Source of the DNA: Raphanus sativus
Taxonomy: Eukaryota > Streptophyta > Magnoliopsida > Brassicales > Brassicaceae
Length of the DNA stretch: 64,000 bases
Reading direction: 5' to 3'
NCBI RefSeq assembly: GCF_000801105.2
Contig: NC_079514.1
Location: 8,432,001-8,496,000 of the forward strand
This document shows positions 31,879-42,639 of the stretch, in pieces; the stretch's first letter is position 1; every line of letters begins with the position of its first letter. The notes under the pieces were generated by a model, which was not told the origin of the DNA, did not search any database, and saw nothing but the letters and a program-made list of their open reading frames with translations. The position numbers were made by a program, and so were the translations under genes.

Positions 31879-33194
31879 GGTCTTGTATCTACCTAAGATC
31901 TCTTTTCCCTTTTAACACCAAATCTTCATGTCATTACCACATAACAAAGCCATTCGACATACAAATCAACAACATATGAAAGACAACACACATGTGACAC
32001 ATAAGAGCAATCAACATGAATTAACCTATAACTTTCGTGATATTGATCAACATTACACAACCAGTTACAACGAGAAAACACATTCTCTTTATACTTTCTT
32101 TCGACTCCACAAACACAGCCTCAACTCTCTCTCCCTCTCTCAAATATTTCTTCTTTAGATTCATTGCCAACCTCTCAAACGCCCTTTTCTCACCATGATC
32201 ATCACACACGTTATGTCAGAATCTATTCGACTATTTCTTCAAGCTATTTTTTATTGTGTAGTAGTATATCTATCTCATATAACAAGCCCTCATCGATGCA
32301 CTTGAAAAGATGATTATAGACACTTTATAACAATGAGAATCACAAGCTATAAAATATACACTTTTTCTAACCACTACAAGTTGTAGTTTCGGTTTTACCT
32401 TGCTTTCTACCACATACGCACAAAGATAGTTACATCGGTGTGAGTTGTTCTCTGAATTCAACAGCTTTGACAGTATTTCAGTTCTTTACCAATATTTATT
32501 TGGCACACTCACAAATCCTCCATTTGACATCAACTTTGATGACTCACTCCAATTTCCAGACACATTGCTCATCCGTAGTGTTCCCCGTCATTTTCTGTTC
32601 TACAATTTGATTTTTAGAGTCGTCAACTTTGCTGAAAAATTGAGGGGGCTTTACGTGTTTAGACGTGAGACTAACCGGATCTGGTCACGGGTCCAGATTT
32701 ATTAGTTCAGTTGTGTTAAAAATTTGTTTGGTTTTCTACGAAGTTGGTATACGATTGTTTAAGAGTTAATTAACGGATAATTTCATCGGTATGGAAAATA
32801 GTTTTAGAACTTTCACATTTGTGTAAAATCTGATTTTGAACTTTCATTCTAAATATGATATCTTTAGCTCTGTATAGACTGCTCTATAATAGTTCCAAGG
32901 AGAAATAGTTTTGATCCATCTTTTGAATCAGATCACAGGAATGGTTTTCCTTTTTTCTTTTTTTTTTCTTAAATAAAATGTGAATTTTTCACTATATAAG
33001 ATAGTGAACAAAGGTATAAATAGAAAAGCTTGATAAAGCAAAGGTTTGAAGAGATCCCAAAAAAATGAAAATATCTTTAGAAACATAATATAGGACACGA
33101 AGGTTCTTAATAACAGAATTGCAACTGAATTACATGTTGGATCCTTCACAATGACTTTTTTTTCCTCATACATATATATAAAAAAACAATATAT
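31879..33194. other. Intergenic region
   Basis: No gene recognised. AT-rich with short chance frames on both strands and no repeat ends seen apart from T-runs near 32950. Confidence 0.5.
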
Positions 33195-33238
33195 AACGTC
33201 TTCATTCATGTGCACCAAAAAAAAACGTCTTCATTCAT
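33195..33238 (+). repeat. Micro-retroposon, 14 bp, 15-bp target duplication
   Basis: aacgtcttcattcat at 33195-33209 and 33224-33238. The insert is gtgcacc plus seven A. It lies 17 bp beyond the stop codon of the small basic-protein gene, in its probable 3' untranslated region. Confidence 0.78.
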
Positions 33239-33254
33239 CCTTCCTTCATCGATT

Positions 33255-33665
33255 CTATCTGTAATGAATCACAGGTGTGTTAGAATTCGGATCCCACACA
33301 CCTCCTTCCTTCACATACTCCATATACCTTGCAAACTCCGGTTTCGCCGTATCCAAACTCTTCTTCTTCGTCGTCTTCTTCTTTTTCCTCTGAAAACGTA
33401 CGTTGAATAAACTTAGCAAGGGATGAACAGAACCACCGGTTGGTTTCTCCGTCGCCAAACTCTTCTTCTTCTTCCTCTGAAAACGAACATTGAATAAACT
33501 TAGCAAAGGATGAACAGAACCACCCTTTCGTTTCTCCGTCGGCGTCTTCTTCATCTCTTGAACCGGGTCTCTTGAATTACCATCTACACTATTCAATATC
33601 GGTTCTTCTTCCACGAGTTTTTCGTAGCCGCCGTGGATTTTTCTGGTGCTCATGGCTCTAAACAT
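33255..33665 (-). CDS. Small basic plant protein with internal duplication (At3g50900-like)
   Basis: Single exon of 136 residues starting MFRAMSTRKIHGGYEKLVEE; a second Met four codons later could also serve. The C terminus PEFARYMEYVKEGGVWDPNS is the part I would expect to be conserved in this plant family. The middle has two copies of a 29-residue unit, GGSVHPLLSLFNVRFQRKKK followed by a Lys/Thr linker, from an 87-bp duplication in frame. Function unknown. The Lys-rich tracts could act as nuclear localisation signals, which is inference. The next gene downstream is in the same orientation but far enough away to be independent. Confidence 0.78.
   Translation of the reverse strand: MFRAMSTRKIHGGYEKLVEEEPILNSVDGNSRDPVQEMKKTPTEKRKGGSVHPLLSLFNVRFQRKKKKSLATEKPTGGSVHPLLSLFNVRFQRKKKKTTKKKSLDTAKPEFARYMEYVKEGGVWDPNSNTPVIHYR
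33387..33560 (-). repeat. 87-bp in-frame tandem duplication
   Basis: cctctgaaaacg starts units at 33387 and 33474 (period 87). The units differ by a few substitutions and encode the repeated 29-residue segment of the small basic protein. Confidence 0.9.
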
Positions 33666-34247
33666 GGTAGTATTGTGAGAAAAGGTTGAGTTTCTTGGGT
33701 TAGGTTAGGTGTGTTCTTAGAATCTTTCTCTTGATGTTTATTTGAGTAAGTAGGCCAAGTTTGCTTTGTGATATGAAAAGGAAAATAGTAAGATCTGTTT
33801 GACTTTTATATATGCGCAGATCTCCAACTAACAAAACTAAATATGTGTGTAATTTAATAACCATGTGTTAGTGTTACACCCACATGATGTATACATTTTG
33901 TCCCTATTTAATCGCCGTTAAATTGTGCTTTATGCAGACAATTACATCTACATTTTTCAGACAATGTCATTAGAGTTTAGACTCAACTTGTCGTGTTGCA
34001 AAACGAACTTTCTTTCTCTCATCAAGATCCAACAATTTATTAGTCCTAGAAGGAAGAAAAAACGTTGCAACTTTATCGAAAACTTACAAGATCAAAGGGA
34101 ACACCTCTAAAAAAATCATTTGTAAAGAAACATCTGAAGCTTGTTTCCAAATCCATGTTAAGTCTAGGACTGAGTTGATCATGTGAGGTTTGGTCAAGCC
34201 CAATTGACTCTACAGATCATATAAATCATATTCTCCTTCTTCTTGAG

Positions 34248-34289
34248 AATCTCTTTTTTTTTCTTTTTTTTTGGCATCAAATCTCTTTT
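34248..34289 (-). repeat. Micro-retroposon, 22 bp, 10-bp target duplication
   Basis: aatctctttt at 34248-34257 and 34280-34289. The insert is T-rich and ends tttttggcatca (tgatgccaaaaa in reverse). Confidence 0.55.
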
Positions 34290-34770
34290 AAAGTTAGACT
34301 TGGTCATATATGTATGATTATATATAGCTATATATTTGTGTTTGTCAGCATCTTAGGACTCTAAGGTAGGATTGGGAGATAGAAAAAAGCGGATAGGAGT
34401 GAAGAGAAAGAAAAGAAAAAACAAATGCAGAACATAACTTTCTCTTTGTTGCGTTCTTGCCTTGGCAAGAAGAAGTGCTGCTTTCTGGCTATCTTCCATG
34501 CTATCTACCCTTTAGTGTCAACAAATACATTTTCTTTTCATTTTTGGTAGCAAAAGAAATCAACCAAATACATCATGCTTCTAAATTATTTTCCCATACC
34601 AATTACCAAGTAAAAGGACAAGCATAAACTTCATGAGCAAACACGAGAACCAAATATAGGACCACGCTAAACGTTGACCATACAAGATTCTTGATCTTTG
34701 ATTTTGACAATTACAATAATCAAGTCTCTGTTATTTTTTTACTAAGAGTCAAAATTAATGTTAAAAAATA

Positions 34771-34794
34771 CGCTAGAAGGAGGGGTCGAACCTC

Positions 34795-34827
<33 letters not shown>

Positions 34828-34844
34828 AACTGAGCTATTCCAGC
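34771..34844 (-). tRNA. tRNA-Asn (GTT)
   Basis: 74 nt on the minus strand. Acceptor stem GCTGGAA/TTCTAGC plus discriminator G, A box TAGCTCAGTTGG, anticodon loop ctGTTaa flanked by TGTGG/CCACA, and T-arm GGAGGTTCGACCCCTCC. All stems pair apart from wobble. No intron; 3' CCA not encoded. Confidence 0.96.
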
Positions 34845-35078
34845 TGATTTGTTATATCTTTAAATCCTTTCGTATCTATGCTTTTAGGTACAACTATCAA
34901 TTCATTGTAACCACACAGAAACTAATTTTTTTAAAAAATCGCAAATTAACATAATAAATCATAGCATAGATAGACGCTTCTGGTTTCAAGATTTGCATCT
35001 ACAATCCTATAATCTAGTCACGAATTCATACTCAAAGCAATATTTGTGCAAATAATAAAAACAAGATTTATTAATTTT

Positions 35079-35130
35079 AACTTTTGCAGATCAAGTTGTT
35101 CAAAAAAAAAAAAAAAACTTTTGCAGATCA
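35079..35130 (+). repeat. Micro-retroposon, 22 bp, at the HB28 stop codon
   Basis: aacttttgcagatca at 35079-35093 and 35116-35130. The insert is agttgttc plus a 14-base A-run. The right copy of the duplication covers the TGA stop of the HB28 gene (35128-35130), so the target site spanned the end of the coding sequence and the reading frame was preserved. Confidence 0.85.
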
Positions 35131-35823
35131 CAAGTTTAAATTACCGTTCCTCTTCATTGCTTGCTTGTTATTATGCATCCACACTTTGAAAACCTGTCTC
35201 CTCAGATTCACAGTCCTACAAAACTTATCAATCTCTTCTTCATCTTTCTTCTGCATACTCCACCCTAGCCTCTCTGCAAACTCCTTCATCTTCTTCTTTT
35301 GTTCTTCACTGATCTTTGTCCTTACCCTCTTCTTCTTCCTCATCGAATCTTTTCCATCAGTATTTTGGTTCAATATCTTCTTCATATCCTCGCTCGACGA
35401 CGAAGCCCTCCGTCCAATCTCACTAGTTGGATAAACTCCACGTGGCTGGATCGCCTTGTAAACCACCGTAGATATCAGCTCTTCTCGTGTTCTGTTTCTA
35501 TGTCCGTAGACTTCCTTCCTGTGGAAACTCCGGTGGCAATTGCAGGCTGCGCATTTTAGCGCACCTTGCGTGCCCTCTTCACCTCCGGGCATGAACTCGC
35601 AGCATCCGTCCACCACGTGTCCTCCGGTTAAGGCGGCGTGGTTCTTCTGACACTCCTTGTACTTGGCTGCTTGGTCGCCACGTGTCGTTGGCTTTTGGTT
35701 TTCTTTCTTGATCAAGAATGGATCTGAAACGGGTTTGTCTTTCGGATCCGGGTTGGAATGTGGTTTTGCTTTTAAGGTTATTGTTGTGGTAGTAATTGCA
35801 TTGCAGCTTCCTCCATGCTCCAT
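35128..35823 (-). CDS. HB28: Zinc-finger homeodomain transcription factor
   Basis: Intronless, 231 residues. The N-terminal ZF-HD dimerisation domain (about 55-104) reads [32 protein letters not shown] with all expected Cys and His. The C-terminal homeodomain (about 164-221) includes [21 protein letters not shown] and the recognition helix [16 protein letters not shown]. Between them is a Ser-rich linker. The family forms dimers and binds ATTA-core sites in the nucleus, with roles in floral and shoot development. Family members are typically intronless, as here. Position fits At3g50890 (HB28/ZHD7). A leader of about 200 bp with a possible intron lies upstream. A micro-insertion abuts the stop codon. 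Confidence 0.95.
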   Translation of the reverse strand: MEHGGSCNAITTTTITLKAKPHSNPDPKDKPVSDPFLIKKENQKPTTRGDQAAKYKECQKNHAALTGGHVVDGCCEFMPGGEEGTQGALKCAACNCHRSFHRKEVYGHRNRTREELISTVVYKAIQPRGVYPTSEIGRRASSSSEDMKKILNQNTDGKDSMRKKKRVRTKISEEQKKKMKEFAERLGWSMQKKDEEEIDKFCRTVNLRRQVFKVWMHNNKQAMKRNGNLNL

Positions 35824-36487
35824 TGTAAAAATCTGGCTCTAAAGAAGATACATTTGTTAAATTGTAATAACCTACTTATAAATCATAACTGATGCATGCA
35901 AATAAATAAAAGATATCATTGCAGTTTAGTTACTTATTAAATTTGGAATTTAAGAGGAAAGGTTATCTGATTTTAGACTCACCTGGAGGGATTTAAAGAG
36001 CTCAATGAGATTGATATTGAAGAAGAGGGAGAATTAGAAATGGTGGTGGTGGTGACGTGTGTGCATCTGTTTCCTATCACCCATCAAGTTTAATTTCACA
36101 TGAAAATCCAACAAAATATCGATTTTATAAAAGAAACACACAAACCTACAAGAGAGAGAAAGAGAGAGAGTGTGTGTGTGGTGGTGCCTCTTAATTTCGA
36201 GACATTGTCATATGTTATCTCCCACCACCTGCAACTTTGGCCCATCTCCCATTATTGCATTCCTATTTTTTTTCTCTATTTTCTTTTGTGATGATGATAT
36301 TAATATGTTATTGGTGTTACTAATTAATGTGTGTCTGCAAAAAGCCCTAGGTTAGTCAAACAATTACCAACTTGTTAAGACATTAGGGTGTAGTGCGGTG
36401 AGAGATGGAAAAGAAACTTATTGAACTAGTTCACATTTCAATTTTAGATAATTCAACAATAATTTTAGTTTAGTTGAAATTATGTGT

Positions 36488-36610
36488 CATGTGATCAAGA
36501 AAATCAAATTGAAAACATGTGTTGATTAGTATGGAGACATTAAGCTCGGTAGCTTGGGGGCGGGGCTGTATGAAGACATAAATATTAAATTTGATTTTCT
36601 TGATCACATG
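36488..36610. repeat. Perfect 23-bp inverted repeat, 77-bp spacer
   Basis: The 23 bases at 36488-36510 (catgtgatcaagaaaatcaa...) are the exact reverse complement of 36588-36610. The spacer contains agcttgggggcggggctg, an unusual GC-rich run; a similar motif (gcgcggtggcttgggggtt) occurs at about 36835. It could be a MITE or foldback; no target duplication was found. Confidence 0.8.
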
Positions 36611-39172
36611 ATATGAATAAATTTTTATGTGTATTATTGTGAAAATTTATACAAAAATTATAAAAATTTATAACATATCATAAAAAATTTAATTTCTGAA
36701 GTACATAAAATTTTATTCAAATATCCACTAATTGTATAATTATGGCAATATATACACTTTACGTCACAACTAATCTAATCCGGAATAACTGTTGTTACTA
36801 TAAATATGAGAAAATTATACTAATATCAACATTAGCGCGGTGGCTTGGGGGTTATATGGAGAATTGGGGACTAATAAACATTTATTACAGTTTCAACTTC
36901 CCATACCAATGGAATTAGGGTTGCTTTAACAGCATCTAATCAGAGTTAATCCTGCGCCTTGATTGAAAGAGAAGACATTTTAAATTAATTTTCTGGTGGG
37001 AGGGTTGAGGAAATAATGAAAAAGAATGAAAAGCTGGTCCACATAAGCACAAACAAAGACCTGCACTTTTATTTATCTCCACATGTCTTGTTTTCAGATT
37101 CTTTGTTTCCCACAGCTGTGTTGCACTTCATGATGATCTTCTTATTTACCAAATATACCAAAATTAATGAAAATAGATTTGCCTTACAAACTTTCAAGAG
37201 GTTGATCAATGTTAAGCGTGGCATCTTTGAACTTCAGTAAATTGTCTCCATATAGAGAACTCCCCAAGTTAAAAAGAAACAAGCATGACGCCCAATACTT
37301 CAAAAATGCTGCTCTTGTTGATATATGTGAGTCTGTGACATTGCAAAATCAGATCCAAGCTGTTTAGACATTGGCCCAAGCCCTATAGAAGGTTGGATGC
37401 AAGGAAGTGGGAGAAAAAAAGAAGCCATGCTATTGCTGTCTAAGCAAAGAATACTAGCAAAATGAAACTAGATTTGAGACATTCCGTACTTCCACATAGA
37501 GTTACAGATGGGGTTTCTGTCACGTTTTCTAAGTTGCAAATACAGGAAAACAAAAACAAGGACAAAATTCAAGATTATCTAGCAAGTGAAGCTTGGAAGA
37601 GAAGGGAAGTCACAACAAAGTGGTGGGCGTGGAATAGCCTTTTTCTTCACAGGATACGATTAGCTGTCCTGGCCGACCCAGAGCAAGTGGGTCTTGATTA
37701 CGAAGTGATCCCAGATCAATCACAGTACGATGATTGATGCTAGATTTAGAAGCTTCAGTGACAAAAGATGATAACAATCAGTCATGCTACATATAGAAGA
37801 TACTGCGACCGATAGTATTTATATTCCATTCGGAAGATAAAAGCTTAGCTGTTAATCATATGTCATATACCCATGCAGGAAACTTACTTCAAATAGATGT
37901 TTAACTTAACTAGTTAATATCCTAAAGCTAAGTTAAAAAAAAAAGTTAATTCTTTATGGACCCTATATACATATCAATCAAATCTATTTCCTAGCAAATC
38001 ATTAGTTGGAAGAAAGTCTTATTATTACCTATACACCTAAATATATTTTAACTAATAGAAAAATAAAATAAAAATATTTTGTTAATAAATTTTTCATTGA
38101 AATTCTAAAACGATATTTATTTTGAAACGGATATTTTACTCTATAATGATAACGAAACTGAAACAGAGAAATTATTATTTTGTGTGTTTATATTAATTTT
38201 ATTATTTAATAATTCTAAATTCTAATTGTTTAAAAAATGAGCTTATCGAAGTGTTTTGGATTTAGTTTACTGGAAATAATGTATTTATAATATTTTATGT
38301 TTGAGTATAAGTGTCATTTAAAATTTCTGCATACGAATTAAGAAAATGATCAGATTTTATATTTTATTTTTATTTAATACAATTTTGTTTGAATTTATTA
38401 ATTAATGAGGTAAAAGTGTAAAACAAATATTTAATATTTGATTTAAAAATGTAAAACAATACTAACATGAAATAAATTTTAAAGGATAAAATAATATTTA
38501 ATATGAAACATGAGGGGAACAAAATTAGGTATTTTAATTCTATACTAAAAATTTTGTTGTATTTGAAATTTAAACATTAATGTTATTTTATATTAAGAAA
38601 TTATCAATGGAATACCCTAAAGTTTTTATGTAAAGACATGGAGATGGCAGAATCGCTCACTGGTCCGGCGATGATCGTCAACCTCTCGTTAGCAGTATTA
38701 GTCATTAGCAATCATCTATAGACCGACAAATTTATCATTTAGCTAGAAACTTAGTTGGGCCTCATGCAATATCAATTGGCGCCTAATTAATTACCCAATA
38801 ACACTTTTTGGTTCAGTTGCAATATGTTCCTTTCGTCGTCGTTAGCGATAACTGCTAACAAGTATATAAGCCCGATCAAATTCTTAATTGGGCACATTTT
38901 AGCCCAATCACACAAACTTTTTTTGCCAGCTAAAACATTTTATTTTATTGATGCATAAAACGGCAGTAATTGAGTTTAGGGAAGTATGAATCAAAGACCT
39001 CTGATATAGTGAAAAAAATCGACTTATCAGGGCATCTCCATCTCCAGTGGATCACTATTTTCTCCTCTATAATTCACTATATTTTAGAGCAACTTTATTA
39101 TAAAGTTGGTTTTACTCAAATTGTTAATTTTATAATAAAGTGACTCTATAAGAGAAAATAATGTTCTATTTG
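36611..39172. other. Intergenic region between HB28 and HAN
   Basis: No gene confidently recognised. A 91-codon open frame at 37462-37737 (tail WKRREVTTKWWAWNSLFLHR) has near-coding composition but no family I know. The remainder is AT-rich, especially 38000-38600. Confidence 0.45.
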
Positions 39173-39361
39173 AAATGGTTTTAAAATGGAAGCAGGTTCC
39201 TCTGAGCTTTTTCTCTTGTGTTATTGGGTTGTTTGTTTGCTTTTCGTGCGATGCCAGTTGGATCCTGAATTGTTTGGAGAGCCTTTGTTTGTTGTATTTA
39301 TGTTTGAACTCTGGTCTTTGATTCCAATTAATGAAATTTAGACGTCAAAAAAATGGTTTTA
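39173..39361 (+). mobile_element. LINE 3' fragment of 167 bp with 11-bp target duplication
   Basis: aaatggtttta at 39173-39183 and 39351-39361. The insert ends ttccaattaatgaaatttag and then acgtc plus an A-run, a 3' terminal pattern usual for Brassicaceae LINEs. No coding part is retained. Confidence 0.8.
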
Positions 39362-39845
39362 GGTAGTACGTAAACACATTTTTTATTCATTGTTCGTATT
39401 CTATAACTAAACTTGAGAATTATGAATCGTGAAGTCCACTCGTGTATTGTCTATGTATAGTGTTGCAGTTTTATGTTGGGTGGACCTCCGTCAAATATCC
39501 GGTTAAGAATAAAATTATCACCTTTGAACTCAACTAGATCATAGCCCAAAGACCATTATGCTTGGTTTGTCCATATTAATGCCGAACATTCTGGTTTTTC
39601 TGATGTAAATCATCCTTGACATTGCCTCATACAACCATCAGTGGACTTCCCATTATGATCACACATTATCCAGCCTAGCCCTGATCATGTCATCTGATAT
39701 GCATACTTTGACGTATTGAGTTGATTCTCTTTTCTGCTTCATAGGCAGCGAGTTCTTTACATACTCTACTGTCCGCTTTTTAGAGTATTCCTGTGACTAA
39801 TAAAAACTAAATTGTTACGGCTCTTTGATAACTTAAAAGTTTATG

Positions 39846-40039
39846 ATCACACACAGGGGCGGAGGCGGAGAATTTTTTTGTAGGGGAGCATAAGTAAAAT
39901 TGTTCAATGAATTAGGAGTATATTTGTTAAAAACAATGGGGCATTTTGAGTTTATTCAATGTTTTACATTAAAATTTTTAAAGTTATTAGGGTCAAACGT
40001 CCCCATCTCATACAATGTGGCTCCGCCACTGATCATACA
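39846..40039 (+). mobile_element. Non-autonomous hAT element of 178 bp
   Basis: Ends CAGGGGCGGAG (39854) and CTCCGCCACTG (to 40031) are inverted repeats with one mismatch. Flanks atcacaca and atcataca are an 8-bp duplication with one mismatch. No transposase. Confidence 0.88.
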
Positions 40040-40192
40040 CGTAGATGTAAAATATCATTTCACATGGTTGAGGCTGAATAAAGTTGAATATCTGTCGACG
40101 ACGACTAGATAGAAAAATATAACATCATAGTGAGATTTTTGTGTCATCGTGCAGAGTAGATTAAAAGCAGGTAGAATTAGTACAAACCATGT

Positions 40193-40237
40193 TGCAGAAT
40201 CGGTTTTACCAAAATAAAAAAAGCTGCAGAATCGGTT
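40193..40237 (+). repeat. Micro-retroposon, 19 bp, 13-bp target duplication
   Basis: tgcagaatcggtt at 40193-40205 and 40225-40237. The insert is ttaccaaaataaaaaaagc, resembling the SINE-type end ttaacc plus poly-A. Confidence 0.72.
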
Positions 40238-41068
40238 CAGTAAAATCGGAAAACTAATAATAAAAAGAAAGCAAATATTCTTTTGAGCGCATATTGACAC
40301 GAGCAAAAGGTCAAGATGATGTAATTAGAAAAGGACAAAACGACGGTCAAAATATAAAGGAGGAGAGAACAGAGCATAATACGACAGAAATAAGTTCATT
40401 AAATCACTACAATGCTCTGATCCAAACTGAACACACAACAGTACTACAGACACGAGTAATCCCACATTGGTACGATCAGAATCTAATCTCTTAATTCGAC
40501 GATCAGATTTCAATCTTCACTACCATGCAGCTGATCACCCTCAAATGTTTATGTTTTCATTTATTTTCTTATTTCAAACCAGTTAAAAGAACAAAATAAT
40601 AATTAAAGTCCCAGTTGTGAAATTCAGGGACTCAGGTGAAACTGAAACTTCTCCGTTTTAACCACAAAACTGTATACATTAAAAGAGTTATATCCTATGT
40701 CTATACTTTTGGTCTGCATTTTCTTTCATGTACATCACTTTTGTACTAACACTCATGATTGATCAAATGAATGTAATATTCAGTTTGAGCTTAAACCAAG
40801 ATAATGGTTTATATTCGAACTTTAAGATAACAAAAAGGACTAAAGAGGCAGAGAAATTCTCATAAGAAGTAGGTTTATATCTGTGAATCTGCAATAGAGA
40901 ATGATTTTAAATAGTTAAGTCATAAGTTAATTAGATCGTCACTATCAATACCATCAACATCGTCTCGCGATATACACTTCTTTTTCAAACATTTTCTTCG
41001 TTTTTTAAGAAAACTAGATTAAACTACAATGCTATTTTAAGAATCTAATGTCAATTTCTTTTTCTTTT
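40238..41068. other. 3' flank of HAN
   Basis: No gene recognised; includes the probable 3' untranslated region of the GATA gene. AT-rich. Confidence 0.45.
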
Positions 41069-42478
41069 TCATATGGTAAAGTCATGGACAAGACTTGCCC
41101 TATCTGCCACATTTAGCCTCCACGAAAGAAACGGAACGCCGCCGTGGCTACCGTCAGAGTCACCGTTATTAGCTCCAGTGCTTCCGTAATCATCCATGAA
41201 CCTGATCTCGTTTGCCGGATAGTTGCACGGAGCCCTCTGCTGCGTCGTGTGATGATGAGCCCACGAAGTACCGCTGTTGTTGTTACCAGGGTTAATGTTG
41301 TAATTGTTGTAGCCGGCATTGTGATGTCCGTACGGAACCCCTGCTACCGGTGAGGCTCCGACGACGGCATTCCCTGAAGCCGTCGTGGTTCTTCTCTCCT
41401 CCTTCTTGAAACGAATGCCGCATGCGTTGCACAGGGACTGTAAATTCCAAAACCATCCATTTCGTTAAATAACCAGAATCACAAGTTAATGTTGTTTTCA
41501 ATAAATAAAGCTATAGATAAATTGAAGTATTCCAAAAAGGGGATGAACTGTCTCATTTGAAAATTTTGTTTTTTGTTTCTTATTTATATGAGGTTGCATT
41601 TGAAAATTTAAAAGTCCATTTTAAATAAGAAGTTGTTGGAAATTAATCTCCTTATTTAACCATCAATATCCCTACTTAATGCTATTTTCGATAGATAGTT
41701 ATTTGTATACAGTAAAATATCGGTTAAAGAGGAGAAATAAAAGATAACCAAGTTTTAGTTCCGCTGTTTACCAAAAAAAAAGTTTTAGTTCCGCTCTGGC
41801 GATGTGGTTTGCTCCGACAGTTCTGTGTCGGTTATAGAACCGGTTTCAGGTTTAGGGTTTGTTGGACCGATCCTTTTGTTTTTTCTTTAAAACTTTTTGT
41901 AATATCTTTATGTTGTTAATGAAAAAAATATATTCTTTTAAAGTTTTATGTGTTGATTATTCACAAGAAGTAGTATATTTTATAATGATTGATTAGAAAT
42001 TAATTACCTTAGGGCCTCTAGGACCATTTCTCCAGAGTGGAGTTGAAGTGGTGTCACAATTGGCACAGCGTCGGGCGAGGAGAGAGTCGCCACCGCCGTA
42101 AATGCTGGAGCAACCGAGTATTGGCTTGATGGGATTACTAGTAGAGAAAGAAGGGGCGTCAAAAGACGGCGTCGTTTTGGTGTTATTGTTTTTGGTGTGA
42201 AGCAACTCCCAGAAGTTGGAAATGCTAGAAGAAGCACCATATGAAGCAGTGCGTCTGCGTTTCTCATCCTCCTCGCAGAGACGTGTGGAAGGAGTGCCAA
42301 GAGATAGTGTACAGTCAACGACGGAGGCAGAGTAATAACCTTCGCCGTTATGCTGGTAAACGCCGGCGTTTGAGTTGGAGTTGTTGTTGTTGTAGCAGCA
42401 GCTTTGGCTATGGTGGTGGAACATTGAGCAAGAATGACAATATTGCCCCTGCGTTGAAGTATTGTATGGAGTCTGCAT
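41069..42478 (-). CDS. HAN: GATA transcription factor HANABA TARANU-like
   Basis: Two exons on the minus strand, 42478-42008 and 41437-41069, joined in frame to 279 residues. The single intron (570 bp) splits the zinc finger after GPRGPK. The finger reads CANCDTTSTPLWRNGP...SLCNACGIRFKKEERR, spacing C-x2-C-x18-C-x2-C, as in class B GATA factors. The N-terminal part has the Cys/His/Asn-rich segment YCHSCSMFHHHSQ and DCTLSLGTPSTRL, which fits the HAN domain. The C-terminal part is rich in Asn, Gly and His. HAN sets organ boundaries in shoots, flowers and embryos and acts in the nucleus. Position fits At3g50870. A micro-insertion lies inside the intron. Confidence 0.95.
41750..41795 (+). repeat. 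Micro-retroposon, 14 bp, in the HAN intron
   Basis: aagttttagttccgct at 41750-41765 and 41780-41795 (exact, 16 bp). The insert is gtttacc plus seven A. It is antisense to HAN transcription and more than 200 bp from either splice site. Confidence 0.85.
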
Positions 42479-42624
42479 TATCTCACTCTACACACTTCTC
42501 TCTCTCTCTCTAACTTTGAAAACCCTACGTGTAAATTGAAAGAAAATAAAGAAAATATGAAGAGATAAATTCAAGGAGTAAGTTCACGTTGGAGTGAAGT
42601 GACGAATGGAGAAGAGGGCACACA

Positions 42625-42634
42625 CTTATATATA
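42625..42634 (-). promoter_or_regulatory. TATA box of HAN
   Basis: Minus-strand TATATATAAG about 147 bp upstream of the ATG. A (ct)n tract at 42500-42513 (GA-rich in the mRNA) lies in the leader, a feature common in plant regulatory genes. Confidence 0.55.
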
Positions 42635-42639
42635 GATTA

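Noticed and set aside
37930..37955. aagtta repeat around an A-run
   Set aside because: The repeat is only six to seven bases and merges with the A-run; not distinguishable from chance.
38915..38950. T-run followed by gccagct, resembling a reverse LINE tail
   Set aside because: Possible flanking repeats match over too few bases.
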